The notes: a model not told the origin generated them from the letters alone. DNA of 64,000 bases from Nipponacmea schrenckii (GCA_030562195.1 CM060200.1:20313023-20377022), one strand, 5' to 3'. Numbered from the stretch's first letter, positions 11,512 through 23,783 are shown. A program made the numbers and translations.

Positions 11512-14500
11512 TCAGGTTTCAACATTTTTAAATATAAGAATACTGTTAAATATTTTTAGTGCTGGTCCAAGTTTAATGTTTAATATTTTCACAATGTCCG
11601 ATTGATTTAACAATAAAAATGCTTCACCATCAATTTGCTGAAAGATAAAAAAATTTTTGAAAATTTAAGATAAAAACATGTTGCATATAACAGCACTACT
11701 GTAAACATCTTCGTGTAAAATTAATTTTCCGAATTCTTCAAAAATGAATTATGGAGATAAAAATCCTTATATTTGAGAAAGATGCAAACTGACTATCAAT
11801 TTCTTTGTAAGGGAACAAAAAAAAAGACTTGAATTTTGGCTCAATATTTCATCATTTATCTTAAAAAAAAAAACCTCACCTCATCCACAAATTTGTTGCC
11901 ATGGCTTTCACATCCAGGTAAAGTATGTATGAAATTAGCCACTTCATTGATAGTCCATTTACTAACATCCTGTGTCTGTAATTTGTCTACTCCTGGTAAA
12001 AGTTTGCTATGTTGTTCCCAACATAATGGTAATTCATTCGCTGGATTTGGTATAGCTAAAGTTTGAAATACAGATTGATGTATTCCTGTATACAAATCAC
12101 CTGCAGAAGTAGCTGTTGCATTCGATTCTAATGCTAAAAGTGAATAAACAAACAGTTAAAAGTAGACATGCAGAAATTCTATCTTTATAATTACAACTGT
12201 ATCAGAAGGGTGTTTTAATCAGTAATTGAACAAATGAATTCTTAAAGATCTATTCAGAATATACAAATGGCACACTTACATTTTTCATCCCTAAATTTCT
12301 TAAATCTTCTATCATCAATATTGAGTGGCTTCAATCTGAAATAAAATGATAGTCCCATTATAATCTCATGGAAAAAGTTAAAATCTGATAATCCCATAGT
12401 ACTTTCTTCAGAATTCTAAATTGAGAAAATATTTTCAAAAGAGTTATCAATGCCGTGTTACAAATTACCTCCTTATTGTTTTAAACTTTCTCATTCAACA
12501 AAACCTTCAATTAAGACTTAAAGAAAATTTAGACATCAATGCTATTCATGTGAATTTAAAATTACACATCAACAGAATGAACAAACCTCTTTCGACCACG
12601 CTTGGCACCAGTGTATGGTTTTTTATCTGGCGGTGGATTGATTCTCTCTAAATTTTTCTCACTGTGAGGACAACCAGACAGACGATGATGAGAGGTGAAT
12701 TTACCAGTCACATGACCAGAACCATCACAATCAGGTGTTGGACATTTTCTGCAAAAGATGAAATATTCTGAAGTAACAAACACGAGTCTTTTTGTTAATT
12801 TAGCTGTCTTGTGCGTCAGATGTCCCCTTATGATAAAACTGCTTTCCTTCGTCTATTTCATTTTTACATGTAAGAGTTTATACAACAAAATCTCTTGCAT
12901 TTGCATGTTAAACTTGCATGTCTAATTTTAAAATCTAATGATGTACACAACTATGCAGCATTGTTGTGGATATTGATTTTAAAAAGAGACATGTCTGTAT
13001 TTTGAGTAAATATCAAAAGAAATTGACGTTGTGGTGTGTTTTAAAATTTTACTAAGAATCAGTTGTTTGTGTTGTTTATAGAATCAACCCAGAATGTGTG
13101 GAATTATTAGACTATACTTACCCTTCAGGAGAATTAGAAACTGAATCTGTTCTACATTTATTTGGTGTAAAAGAGCCTTCTTCTGATCTGGTTGAACCCA
13201 ATCTATCTAACAATGGTATTTCTTTGTTTAAATTGCTCGATGAATATGGACATCCAAAAGCACTGGAATTAAACATTTGGTATCTGTGTGGAAGCAGTTT
13301 GCAATGCACATGCATATTTTAATATATATATATATATTAATGCTAACTGGAAATCAACCCTAAGACAGCGTTAAAAAAAAAGCTGCATAAAATGTTAATC
13401 TTGCAAAGCAACCTCTGAATTGTGACCAATTAAGTTGAACAAAAAACAACACAGAAATACCATGGCTTCAGAACTACAAATTTCCTTACCTATGATGACC
13501 AGTAAATTTAGCACCTTTAATATGACCAATACCTTTACAACCTGGTGTAGGACAACCAGTTTGATTGGAGTCTGTCACTAAATCACTTGGCGCTGAAATT
13601 TACACATTAGGATACTATAAGTAAGTGAAATCTTCATTAGACTTGAAATTGAAAAATATCATGTCCAACAATCTGCAACACTATTTTGATTGGAAAGAAG
13701 CATTAATATAACCCTATTCCTTTTCAAAATCAAACTGTCCCAGAGATTTGGTTTGCCATCTCATTCCCTCAATGCAACATGTACCATCGAATGCTGTATC
13801 TTCGAAAAAACAAACCAAATAAGTTGACAAACCCCCCAAAAATGGGTATTGTGAAAGGTTTAGTACATACTACATAGTACATAAGTCAAAACTAGTTTTC
13901 AACAAGCTAAAAAGATACAAAAGCCTAAAAACGTTTCAATCTAATGGGACATTAACATCTTAAACCTTCAAAATATTTTTTTAAAAATATCGATTTTGGG
14001 TGATATCATTACTTACATAATGGTGGTTGTAGCCAGTGTGAGGTACGAACACACCAATTTGGTGGATGAATATCCATTGAGTCATCATCTGCCCAAAAAT
14101 CATACTCATTAGACCAGCCTTCAAAATGTATCTTAATTCTATTGCTATCAACGTCAACTATCCTTGCTGCTCGGATTAAAATAGGGTTTCGGGGATCAAC
14201 AACCTCTAATACCATATCTTTCTCAAAATAATATGGTGGTCTCTGAATTAAATATTACCATCTATTAAAATATCATTTAATATCTTGGGAGTTTAATTTT
14301 TCACCTGATAACCAAGTGATTTTATTCGCAAAACCTGTATCTTAATTCATGAAATTTGAAAATAACGAGTAATTCCCGTTTGGAAAGAATGTTAAGACTT
14401 GTGTGTCTGCATGAGATGAACTGCAGTTAATAGGACTTAACAGAAGAAATATATACTTACAGGTTTAAATGCTCGTGCAGGTACTGCTGATGATTTAGTA

Positions 14501-17500
14501 TCAGTAAGATAAGTTTCCCAACAAAATGTGTCTGACTCCTTCCAATCTGAAAAATAACCTTCATTCTAAAAATTGGAAATATTATCTGAAATAAATGTAG
14601 CTGAACTGCCAACTGAATAAGTTAGAAATAAAATAACCTTGATATGCAATTAGTTGCCTACAATTTGTAATAAGTTTTTAAAATAACATAGCCTCAAAAA
14701 GTTATGAAATAGAATAGCCTTAAAAGTTATGAAATAGATGTAGCCTTTTATAAGTTATGAAATAAAAAATAGCCTCGGATAAATTGTGAAATAAAAAAAC
14801 CTCCAATAAGTTATGAAATAAAACAGCTTCCATTAACTTTACAATAACATAGTACTGAGTAAGTTATAAAATAAAATAGCCTCGGATAAATTGTGAAATA
14901 AAAAAACCTCCAATAAGTTATGAAATAAAACAGCTTCCATTAACATTACAATAACATAGTACTGAGTAAGTTATAAAATAAAATAGCCTCGGATAAATTG
15001 TGAAATAAAAAAACCTCCAATAAGTTATGAAGTAAAACAGCTTCCATTAACTATACAATAACATAGTACTGAGTAAGTTATAAAATAAAATAGCCTCGGA
15101 TAAATTGTGAAATAAAAAAACCTCCAATAAGTTATGAAATAAAACAGCTTCCATTAACTATACAATAACATAGTACTGAATAAGTTATAAAATAAAATAG
15201 CCTCGGATAAATTGTGAAATAAAAAAACCTCCAATAAGTTATGAAATAAAACAGCTTCCATTAACTATACAATAACATAGTACTGAGTAAGTTATAAAAT
15301 AAAATAGCCTCGGATAAATTGTGAAATAAAAAAACCTCCAATAAGTTATGAAATAAAACAGCCTTGAATAAGTTGGGCAATAAAATAGCCTCGGATCAAT
15401 GAAATAAAATAAGCTCCAATAAGTTATGAAATAACATAACTGTTATTGTTTATAATGTGTATCAAAGACTTCTTTTTGTTACAAACTTACCACAGGGAGG
15501 AGACAAGGTATGTCCATTTTCTTGACACCAACCTACAGGATGTATACAGGGTGAATTAATATCGCACCAATAATCATAATTGTTCTCCCAACCATCAAAA
15601 TGTATCAATATTTTATCTCCTAGAGTATCAGCAACAGTAGCTACACATATTAAATAAGTATTCTTCTTATCTACTGCTTCTAATTTCATACCAACTCTAA
15701 ATGCTGTAGGCGTCACAGACTGGAAAGAATAAAAGAGAAAAAACATTTACCTTTGGTTAAAAATATAATAAGTATGATGTGCTTTAATCCATTCAGAAAC
15801 AGAAAAGTGCTACAATTCAAATTCCATAAACTTAGATAAACTAATGAATAAGATACTGTTAAATCAATGTATTTGTTTGCCATCTTTCAGATTAAAACAG
15901 ATCTATCATAGCTGGTTTAGAATTTCAATATTTCAACAACTTGAAAGGCCACTTACTGTAGCAGGTTGACTAACAAATAAAGATTTTGGAGCTGCAGAAC
16001 TCTTAGTATTCCTTAAATAATTAGCCCAATTAAAACCTTCATTCTGTGACAAACCTGAAACCAGAAAATATCTTTGTTGACAAGGATGGGGCAATATAGG
16101 GTATCATTAGTATTATTGGTGTTTGTTAAAGCTATTGATCACATGACAATCTGCATTTACACATCAATAATTATACTATTGAAACCAACATTTAATTGTT
16201 ATATTTATATAGTTATGTCTAACACAACATAAAACCCATTTTACAAATATTAGAAATTTAGATTTACATCTTTTGTCCAATAATAAATGTCTGATAGATC
16301 CGTGCCAAAACAGCCAGTCTGTCGGTCATGTTCGGTAACACAGTCAAATGACTAGCCCAGTTAAAGGGATAATAGGCGTTAGAATACACTCGTCATACGG
16401 CTTATATTTGTGTTTCATATTGACTATTAGTTAAAAAAGTATGCATCCCACATTTTACCAAATTTTAAAAAGCCACAATAAAAATATATTCAGAATTTTA
16501 AAAAAAAGTGAGCCAGCGACGATTCCATTCAGTTTGAGAATAAAAGCGTCTGGTAAATCAACGCTAAAACATCAACAGTAGGGGTCAAGGACGCGTGAAA
16601 ACTCACATGTTAGAGTTACTTCCCTTTATATTTACACGATTTGAAAATCGCTTGATGGATGGCTCAAGCGTTTTATGATTAACTACTTTATTTTGGGGAT
16701 TTATCGGATTTTAGAGGGATTTTGATGTATAGGTAAGTCCACTGATGGATATATACTGTTATTGTCCAAATTTGAGTGAACTTTAAATTTTATGTTCGTT
16801 TTAACGCTTATTATCCCTTTAAAATTGTACTGAGTAAGAACATACCTTTAGGTGGTTCTAATGTTTTTCCATATTTTTCACACCAACCAACAGGAAATAT
16901 GAATGGAGAATCAGCATTTGTCCAGAAATCATAGCATTCAGAATAGCCATCAAAATGGAGTCGTAGCCTATAGCCCTGAATTTCAGCTACAGTTAAGACA
17001 CAATACAAACTCTGATGTTTAGGATCTATTCCTTCTAATTTCATACCAACTTTAAAATTTCTATTAGAAACTGGGAAGGGCTGAAAAGTATAAAATATGC
17101 AAATAATAAACTGTAAATATAAATAGAGTAGGGTTGGGTAGCCACCTTGCAGCCCTTGCAGTGACCTTTTGGCTAGTGTTTTTTGGGTTTATTTCCAATG
17201 AGTTTGCATGTACTTTGTGCTAAATTGTCCATCTAATACAAATGTATATTGAAATATTTGTGTAAATTGTTTTTTTATATCTTCTTGTATTGTCCCCTAT
17301 GCTGAATGTTATAGAGGACTATGTCCATGTGTTTTGGACCTAATTCTGACCCAAATATAAACAGTTTATTATTAACAAATTTTATTCAACTCTACTAACA
17401 TGATCAAATAATCATCAATTGAATGACTTCATTATTTTTTTTAAAAGATTCTAAAAATAGTGATTTTACCTCTTTGAAGAGTTTTTTGGAAGCAGGTACA

Positions 17501-20500
17501 CAATTGTGACTATCATAATAATCATTCCAATTAAATCCTCTGGATCTTTTAACTAAACAGCAAATAAAAAGACAACATTTTCATTGAAATATTTGATTTG
17601 GATATTGACTTCAGACAAAATTATGAAAATTGAACTAAGAATTTGTCTTGTTACTGTATCCCATTGTATGTATTATTATTTATATATCATTTAATCGCTG
17701 TCTATAAAATACTGTTTACACCATAGAATTCTTTAATTATTTTTTTACGTTCTATCCAGTTTGCAATATAAGATGTGATTTAATTCTGAGGATTGAAAAC
17801 TTGAGGATTCAGACACCTATCTATCAACAATGGTGGCAAAACTTTTTATATGATGCAGAAGTGCTACAAAGCCTATCCAATAGGATGTGTAGATAATATA
17901 TGTATCTATTATAGCAACTTACCTTTAGTTGTAGTAGTTGATGTAGGTTGGTCATTACTAGATGTTGTTGATGATGAAGATGAAGGTACTTTATTTTTAT
18001 ATTTATCATCCTCAGTCAGTGTTTCTGGTGGTGAATTAGCAGACATATCATCAGAAAGTAACTTCTTTTTCTTCTTTTTTGGCTTCTCAAGAATATTTTT
18101 GGATGTGTTTTTAGTGCGTTGTAAATTTCTCCTTGAATGAATCAAATAAAAAACTTCTTATACATGCCATATTTTCAAATATTAGGCTACAGATCAAATT
18201 TGTTTAAGACCGACCTGAATGATTCATGACCACTCGGATAAGAATACAAATCTGAATGTTTCTCTTCCAGCAGGCTTATAAACTAGCTATCCATGATCTG
18301 ACTAGATTCCTCTTTCAATCATGTTATGTGAGAATTAAGAACCCAAAAGCATCAAATAATGTCATGAGCTATGCTTACAAATCGAAATACTGTTAAAATT
18401 AATTAAACACTACATGTCAATGAATACACCAGAATTTCTTGAATAACATCAGTAAATCATTTATTCAACGTTTGATTGGTTAAATACAAATGACTCAGAA
18501 CAGAAGATATAAAAAAATTGGTCTGATCATGAATGGAGTCAACTGTCGAAAAACATGAAATTGTACAGAAATTTTTAAATACATGTAACCTGTGAATATA
18601 CAAATTTTAAAAATCCTTCAATGAGAATAATTCTAAGCAAGGCAACTTCCAGTACTTACTTTCCAGCATAAGCTCCAACACAAGCCTGTGAACAAAATCT
18701 ACCAGACTTGACAAACTCACTAGCAACACCAAGAATGTCACAATTCTCACATTGACAAGTTGGATCATCTTTCTTTTCAGTTTTTACCTTTTCTGGTTTA
18801 TCAACTACAAAAAAGTAAAGAAAAGGATCAATTCTATTATACTGAACATTATTGAAAACGCACCACCCCTAAAATTGTGGATTTCTAAGAGCAGAAATGA
18901 GCAATCTATGTAAATTTTACATATTTGTGTAGACCAATGTTTGATAAAGAACAGAAGCAAAAAACAATCAAGCAAAACAGTGAAGATTTAATGCAGCTGA
19001 AATAAAGATGGGGTCAAAATGGAAAGTCAGTAGCGTGTATGACCTCCGTTAGCAGCAACACAAGCTGTGCAACGTCTCCTCATTGAACGGACAAGTCTCT
19101 GAATAAAGTCCTGAGGCACTGCATTCCACTCTTGCTGCAAGGCATTGTCGAGTTCCCCAAGGGTGTTGATCTGCGGTCGAACTGCAAGGCGTTGGCCGAT
19201 GTAATCCCACAAGTGTTCGATGGGTGACAAATCTGGTGACAATGCAGGCCGATGAGAGGAGAATGAGGAATGTTGTTGTTAGCCAGATACTGCATCGAAA
19301 CACGTGCAGTGTGGGCTCGTGCATTGTCTTGTTGAAATGTGTGCAGATCTGAAGAATGTTGTCACGGTAACCCTGCTGTACGGAGACAGCGTCGGACGGT
19401 GGAAACGCTGATCAAACCACTTCGACCCTGGACATTGTTGGCGGTTCTGGCAGCGGGCAAGGTTCAATCCCGAATATGGCGCCATACAATGTCTCGATCT
19501 TGACGAGGGGTGGTAACACATGCCTGACCTGGGCGTTGCCGGTCCCTGCTGGTTCCTGTTTGTTGGTATCTGTTAGCAAGCCTCAGAATGGTCGAATGAT
19601 GACACCCAAATCGTCGTGCAATGTTTCTGCTTGAAGCACCGACCTGCAACATATCCAAGGCCAGTTCTCGTTCCTCTGGTGACAATCTTGGCATGGCGAA
19701 AAAACTTTACTAACGAAAGTACTGCGAAAATGTGAACGGTTTTGTGCGGAAGGTCATTTATACCCCTGATCAGCATGCTTTCTGCATGCAATTTGTGTCC
19801 TTCGTGTATGATGTGCATGAATTTTGTTGTTTTCATGTGATGTGTTCGAAGATGTGTTCGAACGATCCGTTTTTTACTGTAGAGCGTTATTTACGATCTA
19901 CTGTGTTATTATCACAATTCCCATCCTTAATTTTCCATTTCCAAAAGATTCTATTGCCTTATTTCAAAATTTACATGTGGTGCGTTATCAATGATGTTCA
20001 GTATATTAGCCAAGTTAAAATTATTTTAAATGCTGTGAATCAAGTACGCATCTCCAGAAATAAAACTTAAAATACCAAAATCTATTTAGTAATGGTACAT
20101 GACTTTAAATGATAAGAACTGAGCAGTATAAATGATAAAATATCAATTAACATACCTGGAGATAAAATTGGTTTATTTTCTTCAATATTTTCTATAACAC
20201 TGCTCATAGTAGGACTTAATAATTCATTATCAACCTCCATTTTGATATCTTCTGTTGTTGGTAGGATAATGTCATCAGTTATCATTTCTATTATACCAAA
20301 CTCATTTAGTTTAAACTGAAAATAAATATATCAATGCATAGATGACTAGGACTATATCTGTATATTTATACTATATCTGTATATTTATACTATATTGTAT
20401 ATTATACTACCATATATCTGTATATATACACCAAGTAAGCTTCTTCCTGCCTTTCTAAGAATAAACCACCCAATCATACAATTTGACACATTTTTGTAAA

Positions 20501-23299
20501 TCTTTAAAACAAGACACAGCATCAAAAAAGTTTGCTTACTCTTAAATCACTTCCAGGTAATGTTCCAATACCATTCTCCCACACCATAGCATCAATGGGA
20601 TCAAAATCAGCATTAGGCTTTTCAGACTCTTCTTTGTTTCCATCTTTTGACCTGTTTGTCATGTCTACATCATCTATTTCTTCATTGCACTTGAGCTCAG
20701 GAGTGACTGGTTTAGGAACTGGTTGTTCCTGAGATACGGTTGTGGGCACTGAAGGTACCTCTATGTCCTGACCTGTAGGCTCTGGGATTGTCTCTGATTC
20801 CACTTTGACTTCCTCCTTAGTTTTGACTTCAACCTGTGGTACATTAGATGATATAGCTAGAGCACTTACTATTGGTTGTTGAACTGTTGTGGAGGTATGA
20901 GGAGTTGTTGCCTGGGATGTTATTGTGTTCTGAGGAATAACAAACATTGGGGTAGAATTGGACATAACTGGTACTGACAGTGTGACTGCATGAGAAATGC
21001 CTGAATTATTCCTTAGCGGAATTATCTGAGAGATCTGTTGAGGTACACTTGTTCTTTGAGCATGAAGAAGTGGAGCAGTGTTGTGGAATGCTGTAGAGCG
21101 TACTTGACTCTGTGATGTTACTAACTGAACTGGTGGTCTTTGGACTGTTCCCAAAATATTTGGATTGATAGACCTCTGAACTGTTCCTAAAACACTTGGT
21201 GAGAGCTGATTTTGAGAGATCTGAGTTGGAGAAATGACATGAAGGGTGTGAGCAGGTTGCATTATTATTCCAGACTGTTTGTTTTGTTGTATCAACATTG
21301 CCTGTTGCCTAGGACTGTATGATGATTGACGAAGAGGAAGTACCATGCTAGTTGTTCCTGGTGGGTTGCCACTGTTGGTGTGTTTCATTCTGTTCTGAAC
21401 CATGTATTTGCCTTGAGGAGCGATCATCTGTTTAGGTCTAAGCTGAGTTCCACCAGAAACAGCAGATGATAGTGGAAGAGTAACTAAAGAATTTGAAAGA
21501 GCTTGTATTGGAATTGGACCATGTCCAGAGACTGATATTATGCCAGTACTGTTTGCTCTGATAGGTGTATTTTGTGGAGTTCCACTGACAGATGATGAAA
21601 CTGTTGGTATCTTGAGTTGACCTCCACCAAGCATTGGTTGAACATTGGAAGGTTGAGATGTATTTACCATACACAAGGAAGCATTGCCAATTGGTGCTGA
21701 AAAAAATGATATTGTTCTATTCATACACTATATAAGGCATGGGTCTCTAAATAAGGTCATCATTGCATTCTATCAACGAATTTAAATTTCATAATATTTA
21801 CTGTTTATATCATTAACAAAGGAGAAAATGTTATAGAATAAAATCCTGTGCAATGTATATTGTCTTCTAAATATGTCATCTTCCATGCCAATAGAACAAA
21901 CAGCAATGGAATTGATCTTATCATATGGTAAAACAAACGTTAAGATGGTCATATTGGACTATTCCAGTCAACCCAGCTGTAAATGAGTAAGGATAATTTG
22001 GGAAAGATCAGGAGCCTGTTTCACAAAAACTTAACTTAGGATGATTTTAGTGTTTCAGTGGTCAGATTGGTCAATCACTAAAATTGAGCTTTTATTAACC
22101 AATCAGGTTACTGTATTTTTTAAAATCTTGATTGTATCTTTCTTAAAATTTTGTGAAACAGGTCCCTGGTTTGGCCAAGAACCAACTGGTAGAAAGATTC
22201 CTTAACAGTGAACCTAAGTTGTTATACTATTTGTTTCTTGCTTTCTTTCTTAAGATACTTAATTCAAATTCTAGAGATATTCTTACCTTTAAAATAAGCT
22301 ACATTTTTAACTGGTGGTGAAATATTCTGGTCTATAGTATTAATTCTTCCTATAAAAACACATAATAACTATGTATGTGTCATAAAATATGAAATCTACC
22401 AGGACATTTCAAATAATACTTCTTAACACTCTATATAACCGACATAATTGTCTAATGAAATGAACTTTCCTTATAAACTAAATGATTCATTCACATCTAA
22501 GACCAAAATAGAAAGTGGGAAATTCTGGGAAATATTTTCTTAATTTTCTATAATAAAATCAGGCATTGCTTTGTTGTTAAAAGTAAGTCAAATTTGTCGC
22601 TAGTAAAAAAAACACCAAATGCATTAGTTTGTTTAGTTTGAATGAAAGGTGTATTATATTCTACAGCTGTACATAACCATGTCAAACAATGATCAGTCAA
22701 TAGGATGTAATAGGTTTATTTATAAGTAAGATCAATCTCAAACTCATTCAAAAGTGGTCTTTAATGTGTATTTGTGACATTAATTTGTACATTCGGACTT
22801 TCGTTCAGCAAAATGACCATTCAAAGCCAATGGTTCTGTATGTGAATTACATAACAGACAGCACTTGGAATGGTGTAAATTAAACTATATGATAGTCCTA
22901 ATACACATTCAATGACAATAAAACCTCTTCAACTTAGATTTATAAAATCATTTAAGGGTAGATTATTCAAGGACTGTATCAAAAAATATAAGAAAGAGAG
23001 TTATGCAAATATGCAAATTATCAAAATACCAAAAACATCTCCCAAAATGAAATAAAATTAATGTTAAAAGAAAAAGAAATAAAATTACCAATACCATTTT
23101 TAATGGTCAAACTAATCGAACCTGGCTGAAAAGATGTATTTGAAAGTGAGACTATATTAGCTAGACTGGTAGTTGTTGTTAGAACAGTTGAAGTTGGAAA
23201 AGTTGTTGATAAATTATCTATTTTTATAGTTTTCAATGAAGATGCTTGTGGCTGTTGTGATGAATGTTGTTGTTGTGGATTTTCATTTGATTGATTCAT
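11512..23299 (-). CDS. L3MBTL (L3MBTL1/3/4-like): Lethal(3)malignant-brain-tumour-like protein, 1247 aa
   Basis: A chromatin reader that binds mono- and dimethyl-lysine. Exons: 23089-23299, 22287-22349, 20540-21696, 20156-20315, 18660-18804, 17923-18131, 17470-17552, 16846-17080, 15957-16054, 15491-15719, 14461-14546, 14017-14242, 13490-13592, 13122-13262, 12587-12748, 12280-12335, 11880-12133, 11512-11637 (3744 nt, frame kept). Order: Gln/Ser/Thr/Pro-rich N-terminus (to about residue 470); [14 protein letters not shown] then FKLNEFG, as in L3MBTL3; FCS finger CENC...CSQAC; Lys-rich linker; MBT1 ([18 protein letters not shown]), MBT2 ([18 protein letters not shown]), MBT3 ([18 protein letters not shown]); C2HC fingers [11 protein letters not shown] and [14 protein letters not shown] from [16 protein letters not shown] to [13 protein letters not shown]. 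It is longer than human L3MBTL3 (about 780 aa) because of the N-terminus. The ATG follows a TTGTAG acceptor, so 5' UTR exons lie upstream. Confidence 0.95.
13320..13338. repeat. TA microsatellite
   Basis: A short (TA)n run, AATATATATATATATATT, in the intron beside the finger-1 exons of L3MBTL. Confidence 0.8.
14625..15440 (-). repeat. Higher-order minisatellite: 27-bp monomers in 107-bp four-monomer units
   Basis: The marker CCTCGG recurs at 14773, 14880, 14987, 15094, 15201 and 15308, exactly 107 bp apart, then at 15389 (81 bp). Each 107-bp unit is three 27-mers and one 26-mer, all variants of AATAAAATAGCCTC..ATAAGTTATGA. The 81-bp step equals a unit short of one monomer. Diverged single monomers (GTTATGAAATAGAATAGCC and similar) flank the array at 14625-14770 and 15390-15440. 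It fills the intron between the MBT2 exon and the linker exon at 14461. Confidence 0.95.
16357..16826. mobile_element. Nonautonomous element with TTAAAGGGATAATA ends (MITE-like)
   Basis: The left end reads TTAAAGGGATAATAGGCGTTA and the right end is its near-perfect reverse complement, TAACGCTTATTATCCCTTTAA, about 470 bp apart. No coding frame lies between them. The TTAA at both edges would suit piggyBac-type insertion, but that is inference. It sits in the intron between the MBT1 exon and the next linker exon, with its right end about 20 bp from the MBT1 donor. Confidence 0.65.
17145..17385 (+). repeat. SINE copy C, diverged, 3' part recognisable
   Basis: The 3' part TGCTGAATGTTATAGAGGAC, TATGTCCATGTGTTTTGGACC, TAATTCTGACCC and AGTTTATTATTAAC aligns with the end of copy A (GGCTGAATGCTAGACAGGAC, CATGTCCTTGTGTATTTGGCC). 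The 5' part is too diverged to place with certainty. It lies in an L3MBTL intron. Confidence 0.6.
19027..19694 (-). pseudogene. Tc1/mariner-type transposase relic, internally deleted
   Basis: The minus-strand ATG at 19692-19694 opens [20 protein letters not shown] and a helix-turn-helix with [19 protein letters not shown]. It is followed by an AT-hook-like [11 protein letters not shown], then, after a frame change, remnants of the second helix-turn-helix ([12 protein letters not shown]). Reading then jumps straight to [11 protein letters not shown] (second catalytic Asp) and, in another frame, [15 protein letters not shown] (third acidic residue), ending at NGGHTRY and stop. The segment with the first catalytic Asp is missing, and at least two frame changes and an in-frame stop are present, so it cannot encode active transposase. 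Base composition is far more GC-rich than its surroundings, which suggests recent arrival. It sits in the L3MBTL intron between the FCS exon (18660-18804) and 20156-20315. Element ends were not resolved. Confidence 0.88.
22015..22162. mobile_element. Short inverted-repeat element with CCTGTTTCACAAA ends
   Basis: The 148-bp element starts CCTGTTTCACAAAAACTTAA and ends TTAAAATTTTGTGAAACAGG, which are reverse complements. The inside contains GATTTTAGTGTTTCAGTGGTCAG and TTTTATTAACCAATCAGG. A related copy lies at 55023-55170 in POLQ. It is in an L3MBTL intron. Confidence 0.75.
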
Positions 23300-23359
23300 A
23301 TTGATCTACAACAGAAAATATAATACTGTGGGTCATGTAAATATTCAGCATGTTGAAAC

Positions 23360-23775
23360 TAGTGCTGGCAGGATATATCGTTGAATAGATGTATCGCGAT
23401 ATGACATACCACGATACACATGTCATATTCTGAGGTTGAGTATTGAAACTTGAGGACACATGGCATTTGAAAAAAGTCGGTAACATTATATTTACTAGTC
23501 CATGAATCCATGAAACATGTTGTTTTCAATTATTTGACATTTCTTTCTCTGAAATCCATTGTTATCAAAAAACTTTGCTTAATTATTTTTTTAGTTTACA
23601 GTTTATAAGTTGTTACCGTATCTCAAAATATAAGTGTTAAAATTATGTAATATTGAAATCTTGGAGAAAAATGTTACTTTTTATCTATTAACCCATATCG
23701 CGATAAGTATCGTATTGTCACCTCCAGAATGCGATACATATTAAATCGTGGCATGATTGGCAATACCCAGCACTA
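23360..23775. mobile_element. hAT-type MITE with 8-bp target-site duplication
   Basis: The 416-bp element begins TAGTGCTGGCAGGATATATCG and ends CCCAGCACTA, with inverted termini. Subterminal TATCGCGATAT-like motifs occur at both ends. It is flanked by GTTGAAAC (23352-23359) and GTTAAAAC (23776-23783), an 8-bp duplication with one mismatch. The terminal TAGTGCTGG motif and 8-bp duplication are hallmarks of hAT elements. It has no coding capacity and lies just upstream of the first L3MBTL coding exon, inside a 5' intron. Confidence 0.85.
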
Positions 23776-23783
23776 GTTAAAAC

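Noticed and set aside
13098..13322. Plus-strand frame of 74 codons
   Set aside because: It is antisense to the L3MBTL exon 13122-13262, whose protein matches the family.
14625..15440. Evenly spaced repeats resembling a CRISPR array
   Set aside because: The whole unit repeats, including what would be spacers, and monomers abut each other inside an animal intron. It is a minisatellite.
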